Assembly: GCA_023259235.1 (NCBI GenBank)
Contig: JAHFQQ010000076.1
Span: 1-13,232 of the forward strand
DNA length: 13,232 bases
Direction: 5' to 3'
Source of the DNA: Polaromonas sp.
Lineage (GTDB): Bacteria; Pseudomonadota; Gammaproteobacteria; Burkholderiales; Burkholderiaceae_C
Of this stretch, positions 8,252 through 13,232 are shown one piece after another (within the stretch, counting starts at the first letter, position 1; the number at the start of each line of letters is the position of its first letter). The notes under the pieces are model-generated. The model saw only the letters and a program-made list of their open reading frames with translations. It made no database searches and was not told the origin of the DNA. A program made the position numbers and the translations under genes.

Positions 8252-8889
8252 ATTTCTCTCCGGCGCATCGAAATTGAATTTCCGGACGAAAACAGCGACT
8301 CATGCCGATGTTCTGTCCCGGAAAACAGATGCCAATCTTAGCCAGTCCGGTGGGCTGGCGATACCGGGTAAGACCCTTAAGTAGTTTTGCGGTAGGGCCA
8401 TCCCGGGCTCCCGCAACCGCGGCTTGGCGAGCGCGGTGTCTCTGCGGTAAAGGCAAGATCATGGCGTCCACAGGGCATTTGTGGGGCTGGGCTGTGCGGC
8501 GGGGGCACGGCTTCCGGTGCCGATTGGCCTCGCCTTCTGGCGTTCCCGGACTTGCTGGCAGCGCGTTGCAGTTTGTGCCGGTTGCAGCCATTGCGTCGGT
8601 TGTTGCCGAGCCTGCTCGCGCAACGCGCGCCGCCGGCCCGAATGGCGCCCACGGCACTTGACTTGATAAATAGCAAACCCTGGCCGGTACAACACACGAG
8701 AAGAGTGGGAGGCTCCCAAGCGGCGGTAAAGAAAGCGCCGCTCGGGGCGTATTTTGAAAGAAAATATAAGCAAATTCAAGTGAAAAATATGGCTTTAACC
8801 CAATAAATACAATCATAAGCAGCTATTAAAACAGGAGTTGCCTTGGTGATGCCCGGGAAGGCCCGGTTCAATGTGAGACGATTGCTCCC
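8252..8889. other. Gene-poor region between livG and the DUF6352-like gene
   Basis: A 638-bp stretch between divergent genes. Open frames exist on both strands, but none begins with a good ribosome binding site or resembles a known family; their composition is Arg/Ala/Pro/Ser-rich, as expected from non-coding GC-rich DNA. The left part (about 8252-8400) must carry the liv operon promoter, but I see no confident -35/-10 pair. The right end (about 8750-8835) is strongly AT-rich and contains TACAAT at 8808-8813, a possible -10 box for the gene at 8890, without a matching -35. AGCGGCG (8719-8725) and CGCCGCT (8736-8742) form a 7-bp hairpin with a 10-nt loop and no T tract. Confidence 0.5.
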
Positions 8890-9960
8890 ATGCAAAATTT
8901 CTGGCCCTCCAGCGGATTTCGCCTGCTTCAGCGCAACGAACGTGGCTGGCTGAAGCCAACTGACGACTACTTGCGGCTGTTTCTGGCCCGGCCCGAACTG
9001 GCGCCGATGCCGGAGTCCTGCCAGGTCGAACTGACTCTGCACGCGGCGCTGGTGGATTCCCCATCAAGACGGGTTGCGCCTGGTGAATTGCAGTTGCTGC
9101 AAGATGCCGATGCCCGTGGCAGCTACACGCTGTTTTTGCGCTTTCGCGATGGTTTGCTCACCGCCGGCACACTGGAGGCTTACTACCTGAGTCTGTTTCC
9201 CCGCGATGGCACGGGCCGCATTGATATCCCGCCGCTCTTCATCGATCTGCTGACCCAAGCCATCACGCACAGCCTGCTTGCTGATTCGACCGACGCCTAC
9301 GAAGTGCGCGCCGCCGAGATGCTGTTTCGCAGCCAGCGCATCAGCACGCAGGGCGGACAGGTGCTGGGCGCTGACCGTGAGGTGGTTGACATGCTCAACG
9401 AGACCGGCGGCCTGGGCGACTTCGGGCGCTTTCTGGCTGAAGCCAAGGCGCCCCTGCGCAGCGTCAATCTGCAGGTGCTGAGTGATGACAACGCGACTGA
9501 CTATTGGCGGCAGGCCGATCGCTACACGTTCTTGCTCGACCTCACGCATGAGGTCACCAATGACCTGAGCCACGGCCTGGTGTTCACCATGACCCGCGCC
9601 CGCTCCGGGCTGAAGGCGCTGGCGAGCGTGCTGCAAAAGTGGGTGAAGCATTTCCTCGGTGTCGCCGTCACCATCAAGCCGCTGCAAAAGATTGATGACG
9701 ACGCCTGGCGCTGGCATGTCGGGCTGGATGCCCAGTCCAGTACTCTCCTCGATGACCTGTATGAAGGCCGCTCCGTTGATCCCGTGCGCCTGCGGCGCAT
9801 CATCAGCCTGTTTCGCCTGGAATTCGTCAATCCCGCCGAAATGCGCGCCGACGTGGCCGGCAAACCGGTCTATCTGGCCCTGACGATGGACGCTGACAAC
9901 GTGGTCAGGCTCAAACCACAAAACCTGTTGATCAACCTGCCGCTAGCTTCCCCGATGTAA
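8890..9960 (+). CDS. DUF6352-like conserved protein of unknown function
   Basis: A 356-residue soluble protein with no signal peptide and no membrane segment. From memory it matches a conserved Burkholderiales family annotated as DUF6352 (number not checked). Conserved-looking stretches are FWPSSGFRLLQRNERGWL at the N terminus, LRFRDGLLTAGTLEAYYL near residues 80-97, PPLFIDLLTQAI, DAYEVRAAEMLFRSQRIS, LNETGGLGDFGRFLAEAKAP, and DDAWRWHVGLDAQSSTLLDD toward the C terminus. No catalytic motif I know of is visible, so I assign no function. The ATG at 8890 opens into the conserved N terminus; its ribosome binding site is weak. The stop is 37 nt before pfkB on the same strand, so cotranscription is likely. 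Confidence 0.82.
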   Translation: MQNFWPSSGFRLLQRNERGWLKPTDDYLRLFLARPELAPMPESCQVELTLHAALVDSPSRRVAPGELQLLQDADARGSYTLFLRFRDGLLTAGTLEAYYLSLFPRDGTGRIDIPPLFIDLLTQAITHSLLADSTDAYEVRAAEMLFRSQRISTQGGQVLGADREVVDMLNETGGLGDFGRFLAEAKAPLRSVNLQVLSDDNATDYWRQADRYTFLLDLTHEVTNDLSHGLVFTMTRARSGLKALASVLQKWVKHFLGVAVTIKPLQKIDDDAWRWHVGLDAQSSTLLDDLYEGRSVDPVRLRRIISLFRLEFVNPAEMRADVAGKPVYLALTMDADNVVRLKPQNLLINLPLASPM

Positions 9961-9997
9961 GTGCCACGATGCAACATTTCATTAAATCCTTTTGACC

Positions 9998-10936
9998 ATG
10001 ACCGGCATTCTGACCCTCACCATGAACCCGGCGCTGGACGTGGCCACGTCCACCGAACTGGTGACCAACACCCACAAGCTGCGCTGCAGTGCTCCGCGGC
10101 GTTTCCCGGGCGGCGGCGGGATCAACGTGGCGCGCGTTGCGCAACGCCTTGGCGCTGACTGCCTGGCGCTGTACCCGGCTGGCGGGGCGCCGGGGCAGCA
10201 ACTGCGGCAACTGCTTGAGCTGGAGCAGGTGCGCAGCAGCTGCGTCGAGATCGGCGGCGAAACACGCGAGAGTTTTTCGGTCACCGAAAGCGCCAGCGGC
10301 CGCGAATTTCGTTTTGTGCTGCCGGGCCCTACGCTGTTGCCGCAGGAATGGCAGGCTTGCCTGGATCGCGTTGCCGCACACGAACCGGCACCCCACTATC
10401 TGGTGGCCAGTGGCAGTTTGCCGCCAGGCGTACCGACCGATTTTTATGCCCGGCTGGTTCGTCTGGCGCGCGCGCGCGGCATCCCGGTGGTGCTCGATAC
10501 CTCGGGGCCGGCACTGGCTGAAGCGCTGAATGAGGGGGTTTATCTGGTCAAGCCCAGCCTGCGCGAATTGCGCGAGCTCAGCGCCGGGCCGCTGACCGAC
10601 GAAGCCCAATGGCGCGACGCGACGCAGCGGATGGTCGCCACCGGACAGGCCCAGGTGGTGGTGCTGTCGCTCGGCGACCAGGGCGCCCTGCTCGCCGCCT
10701 CCGGGACCAGCTGGCATGCGCCGGCCTTGCGGGTGCCAGTGCTCAGTGCCACCGGCGCGGGCGACAGTTTTGTCGGTGCCATGGTCTGGGCATTGAACCG
10801 TCAGGCCGGTCTGGCTGAAGCATTTCGCTACGGCGTGGCAGCTGGCTCGGCCGCGCTGCTCTCGGCGGGCACCGGACTTTGCAGCCAGGCCGACGTGGAA
10901 CGGCTGTACCCCGAAGTTCACCTGAATTTTCTATAA
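9998..10936 (+). CDS. pfkB: Phosphofructokinase, Pfk-2/PfkB type (ribokinase fold)
   Basis: Sugar-phosphate kinase of the PfkB family. The 312-residue product follows E. coli Pfk-2 closely along its length, as compared from memory: TLTMNPALDVAT at the start, LRCSAPRRFPGGGGINVAR with GGGGINVAR at 38-46, YPAGGAPGQ, FRFVLPGP, ASGSLPPGVP, LVKPSLREL, the ATP site VVLSLGDQGAL, and TGAGDSFVGAM with catalytic Asp256, then YGVAAGSAALLSAGTGLC. The likely reaction is ATP-dependent phosphorylation of fructose 6-phosphate. Fructose 1-phosphate or tagatose 6-phosphate kinase is an alternative within the family, but the LRCSAP and GGGGINVAR segments favour Pfk-2. Start: ATG at 9998; a TTG two codons upstream is also in frame; neither has a clear Shine-Dalgarno sequence. 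Confidence 0.85.
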   Translation: MTGILTLTMNPALDVATSTELVTNTHKLRCSAPRRFPGGGGINVARVAQRLGADCLALYPAGGAPGQQLRQLLELEQVRSSCVEIGGETRESFSVTESASGREFRFVLPGPTLLPQEWQACLDRVAAHEPAPHYLVASGSLPPGVPTDFYARLVRLARARGIPVVLDTSGPALAEALNEGVYLVKPSLRELRELSAGPLTDEAQWRDATQRMVATGQAQVVVLSLGDQGALLAASGTSWHAPALRVPVLSATGAGDSFVGAMVWALNRQAGLAEAFRYGVAAGSAALLSAGTGLCSQADVERLYPEVHLNFL

Positions 10937-11119
10937 AAGGTGCTGCTAGCCCATGTATATGAACGATAGTAAGCTATGGAAACAATAGTGATCGTTACCA
11001 TCGATCTGGTGGCCAGACGCCGCCGCAGAGGCCTGCAGCAAGGGCGCTCCGAGGGAGCGGAGGGAAAGCGTGGTGTAGCTTAAAATTGCCGGCTAACCCA
11101 TTTCTAACCGGAGTCTTCC

Positions 11120-11284
11120 ATGCCCAAAAAGATCAGAGTCGAGGCCGACATCTGCGCCCCCAAGCCTGTGCCCCCCAAAGGCCACACCGCCAGCTCTGGC
11201 CATGGCCAAAAAGTAAGCCTGGAACGCGGCAAGGCGACCCGCAGCAAAAAGAACCCCGGGAAGCGCCCGAAACAAGGCGGCTAA
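11120..11284 (+). CDS. Small basic hypothetical protein (54 aa)
   Basis: An open frame starting MPKKIRVEADICAPKPVPPK and ending SKKNPGKRPKQGG. It is supported by a strong CGGAG ribosome binding site 6 nt before the ATG and by an intrinsic terminator 45 nt after the stop, so it is probably a real transcription unit. The product is rich in Lys, Arg, Pro and Gly, has one Cys, and has no hydrophobic segment. It looks disordered and basic, as nucleic-acid- or ribosome-associated small proteins often are; that role is a guess. I do not recognise the family. It faces icmF. Confidence 0.7.
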   Translation: MPKKIRVEADICAPKPVPPKGHTASSGHGQKVSLERGKATRSKKNPGKRPKQGG

Positions 11285-11600
11285 GCCTGAAGGTTCGAGC
11301 CGATCGGCACTGCATTCCTCAAATCGAATCGGGTGGCAAGGGCCCATGAGCCCAGGCTGCCCGTTTTTTCTTTCCTGCGTCTTTTGGGTTTTTTTGTCCG
11401 GGTCAGGTGCAGGCTGAAGCCTTGTTTCATGGACGAAACACAGGCCGTAACCCCGGCTGTCGTCACGCCGCCAGCCGATGCTGCTGCAGGCGCCTTGCTT
11501 TTGCTGAGCAGCGGCGGCCAGTGCCGCCGGAATATGCTTTTCCGAGGTAATTACCCTCTTATATGAGACGGTGATCTCAAGTCATGGCAAGGATGCCAAT
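11285..11600. other. Intergenic region between the small protein gene and icmF
   Basis: A 316-bp gap between convergent genes. It holds the terminator at 11330-11369. It also holds a 24-nt segment (11513-11536) that matches the end of icmF (11604-11627) in inverted orientation at 20 of 24 positions. Two small hairpins lie next to the icmF stop: TGAGA/TCTCA at 11564-11579 and TGGCA/TGCCA at 11585-11598. Neither hairpin is followed by a T tract on the minus strand, so no clear icmF terminator is visible. A 45-codon frame at 11429-11566 lacks a ribosome binding site and I do not call it. Confidence 0.5.
11330..11369 (+). terminator. Intrinsic terminator of the small basic protein gene
   Basis: CGGGTGGC (11330-11337) pairs with GCTGCCCG (11356-11363), including two G-U pairs. 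After an AA/AG internal loop, GGGC (11340-11343) pairs with GCCC (11350-11353) around a 6-nt loop. Six T follow directly (11364-11369). It is a strong stem-plus-T-tract structure on the plus strand. Confidence 0.8.
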
Positions 11601-13232
11601 TTACATGTTCCGCCGGTACTGCCCGCCCACCTCAAACAGGGCATTGGTGATCTGACCCAGCGAGCACACGCGCACGGCGTCCATCAGCACCTCAAACACG
11701 TTCCGGTTGTCGATGACGGCTTGCTGCAGCCGGGCCAGCATGGCCGGCGACTCCTTGGCGTGGCGCTGGTGAAAATCAGCCAGGCGCTTGAGCTGGCTCT
11801 GCTTTTCCTCATCGGTCGAGCGGGCCAGTTCCAGCGTGTCCCGCACGGCGTCGCCATGCGGATTGCGGAAGGTGTTGACGCCGACGATTGGCAGCTCGCC
11901 GGTGTGCTTGAGCATTTCGTAGTGCATGGATTCGTCCTGAATCCGGCCGCGCTGGTAACCCGTTTCCATGGCGCCGAGCACGCCGCCGCGCTCGGCAATG
12001 CGCTCGAATTCTGTTAGCACCGCTTCTTCCAGCAGCTCTGTCAGCTCTTCGATGATGAAGGCGCCCTGGTTCGGGTTCTCGTTCTTAGCCAGGCCCCATT
12101 CACGGTTGATGATGAGCTGGATCGCCATGGCGCGGCGTACCGAGTCTTCGGTCGGTGTGGTAATGGCCTCGTCAAAGGCGTTGGTGTGCAGGCTGTTGCA
12201 ATTGTCGTAAATGGCAATCAGCGCTTGCAGCGTGGTGCGGATGTCGTTGAACTGGATCTCCTGCGCGTGCAGACTGCGCCCGCTGGTCTGGATGTGGTAT
12301 TTGAGCTTCTGGCTGCGTTCGTTCGCGCCATATTTCTCTTTCATCGCCACCGCCCAGATGCGCCGCGCGACGCGGCCCATCACGGTGTACTCAGGGTCCA
12401 TGCCGTTGCTGAAGAAAAAGCTCAGGTTCGGCGCGAAGTCGTCGATGTGCATGCCGCGCGCCAGGTAGGCCTCGACAAAGGTGAAGCCGTTGGACAGTGT
12501 GAAGGCCAGCTGGCTGATCGGATTCGCGCCGGCTTCGGCGATGTGGTAGCCGCTGATCGAGACGCTGTAGAAATTGCGTACCCGGTTGTGTACGAAGTAT
12601 TCGGCAATGTCACCCATCACCTTCAGGCTGAACTCGGTCGAGAAGATGCAGGTATTTTGGCCCTGGTCTTCCTTCAGGATGTCGGCCTGCACCGTGCCGC
12701 GCACATTTTCCTGCACCCATTCACGAATTTTCTCGGCTTCGGTGGCGGTGGGCTCGCGGCCATTGTCAAGCTTGAACTTGTCCAGGTTCTGATCGATGGC
12801 GGTGTTCATGAACATCGCCAGAATGGTCGGCGCCGGACCGTTGATGGTCATGCTCACCGAGGTGCTGGGGCTGCACAGATCAAAACCGTCGTACAGCACT
12901 TTCAAGTCATCGAGCGTGGCAATGGAGACCCCGCTGTTGCCGACCTTGCCGTAAATATCCGGGCGCGGATCGGGGTCGTTGCCGTACAGCGTGACCGAGT
13001 CAAACGCCGTGGACAGGCGCTTGGCCGCCATGCCTTCACTGAGCAACTTGAAGCGTGTGTTGGTGCGAAAGGCATCGCCCTCGCCGGCGAACATGCGGGT
13101 CGGGTCTTCGTTCTCGCGCTTGAAGGCGAAGGTGCCGGCGGTGTAGGGGTAGCTGCCCGGAACATTGTCCAGAATCAGCCACTTGAGGATCTCGCCATGG
13201 TCGACGTATTGCGGCAGCGCCACTTTGCGGAT
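11601..13232 (-). CDS. icmF: Fused isobutyryl-CoA mutase IcmF, C-terminal half (cut by window edge)
   Basis: Adenosylcobalamin-dependent mutase interconverting isobutyryl-CoA and butyryl-CoA; family members also act on related branched acyl-CoAs. The visible 543 residues are the mutase substrate-binding domain. The 5' part, expected to encode the B12-binding and G-protein (chaperone) domains, lies beyond 13232; a GTG at 13223 is in frame but is not the start. Evidence: WLILDNVPGSYPYTAGTFAF near the left edge, ILKEDQGQNTCIF, SISGYHIAEAGANP with the active-site-type histidine, and the family ending NALFEVGGQYRRNM. Where methylmalonyl-CoA mutase has Tyr89 and Arg207, this sequence has Phe (visible residue 35, in AGTFAF) and Gln (residue 192, in GQNT). 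That points to isobutyryl-CoA rather than methylmalonyl-CoA. No clear terminator follows. Confidence 0.92.
   Translation of the reverse strand: MRKVALPQYVDHGEILKWLILDNVPGSYPYTAGTFAFKRENEDPTRMFAGEGDAFRTNTRFKLLSEGMAAKRLSTAFDSVTLYGNDPDPRPDIYGKVGNSGVSIATLDDLKVLYDGFDLCSPSTSVSMTINGPAPTILAMFMNTAIDQNLDKFKLDNGREPTATEAEKIREWVQENVRGTVQADILKEDQGQNTCIFSTEFSLKVMGDIAEYFVHNRVRNFYSVSISGYHIAEAGANPISQLAFTLSNGFTFVEAYLARGMHIDDFAPNLSFFFSNGMDPEYTVMGRVARRIWAVAMKEKYGANERSQKLKYHIQTSGRSLHAQEIQFNDIRTTLQALIAIYDNCNSLHTNAFDEAITTPTEDSVRRAMAIQLIINREWGLAKNENPNQGAFIIEELTELLEEAVLTEFERIAERGGVLGAMETGYQRGRIQDESMHYEMLKHTGELPIVGVNTFRNPHGDAVRDTLELARSTDEEKQSQLKRLADFHQRHAKESPAMLARLQQAVIDNRNVFEVLMDAVRVCSLGQITNALFEVGGQYRRNM

Noticed and set aside
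8302..8661. Plus-strand frame of 119 codons
   Set aside because: It lacks a Shine-Dalgarno sequence, a recognisable domain and a supporting terminator or neighbour. The composition is typical of non-coding high-GC sequence.
8184..8816. Long minus-strand frame (210 codons) across the region upstream of livG
   Set aside because: It overlaps the livG N terminus in another frame, has biased Arg/Pro/Ala composition, no family resemblance and no ribosome binding site. It looks like chance in GC-rich DNA.
10937..11100. Degenerate repeat-like sequence downstream of pfkB, with a CGCTCC/GGAGCG hairpin at 11045-11059
   Set aside because: The resemblance to the liv-operon repeat and to other AT-rich Comamonadaceae intergenic repeats is too weak by eye. 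The hairpin has no T tract, so it was not called.
11429..11566. 45-codon plus-strand frame beginning MDETQAVTPAVV and ending LFRGNYPLI
   Set aside because: It has no ribosome binding site, lies after the strong terminator at 11330-11369, and its only notable part is the inverted icmF-like segment. There is not enough to call it a gene.

Overview
The window is a high-GC stretch of ordinary chromosome. It most likely comes from a betaproteobacterium of the order Burkholderiales, family Comamonadaceae (Polaromonas/Rhodoferax/Variovorax-like). This rests on the protein families present: a Burkholderiales-type DUF6352-like protein, fused isobutyryl-CoA mutase, and a DbpA-type helicase beside glutathione reductase. 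It also rests on a GC-rich intergenic repeat that I recall as common in that family. The genus is inference, because no database search was possible.

Layout. Positions 1-384 (minus) hold the N-terminal third of AMP nucleosidase (amn), cut by the window edge. Eight bases upstream of it is glutathione reductase (gor, minus, 393-1760). The DEAD-box helicase dbpA (plus, 1864-3273) diverges from gor across 103 bp and ends in an intrinsic terminator whose stem overlaps its own last codons. Facing it is a five-gene branched-chain-amino-acid-type ABC transporter operon on the minus strand, transcribed livG (8251) > livF > livK > livH > livM (3394). A gene-poor stretch (8252-8889) separates the operon from a plus-strand run: a DUF6352-like protein of unknown function (8890-9960), a Pfk-2-type phosphofructokinase (pfkB, 9998-10936) and a small basic 54-aa protein (11120-11284) with a good ribosome binding site and its own terminator. 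The right edge holds the C-terminal half of fused isobutyryl-CoA mutase (icmF, minus, 11601-13232, running off the window).

How the genes work together. The liv cluster should be one uptake system: periplasmic binding protein (LivK), two permeases (LivH, LivM) and two ATPases (LivF, LivG). Both ATPase genes are unusual. livG has lost roughly 20 nt and is frameshifted after its H-loop. LivF carries arginine in place of the Walker A lysine. Two related ~68-bp repeats fill the livG-livF and livH-livM junctions, and a strong terminator follows livK inside the operon. The other genes are housekeeping or central metabolism: glutathione redox, purine salvage, ribosome assembly, sugar phosphorylation and acyl-CoA carbon-skeleton rearrangement.

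I found no CRISPR array, tRNA, rRNA, insertion sequence or prophage. I found no convincing new multi-gene system. The points most worth a second look are the livG lesion, the LivF Walker A change, the repeat pair in the operon, the small basic protein, and the gene-poor stretch upstream of livG.
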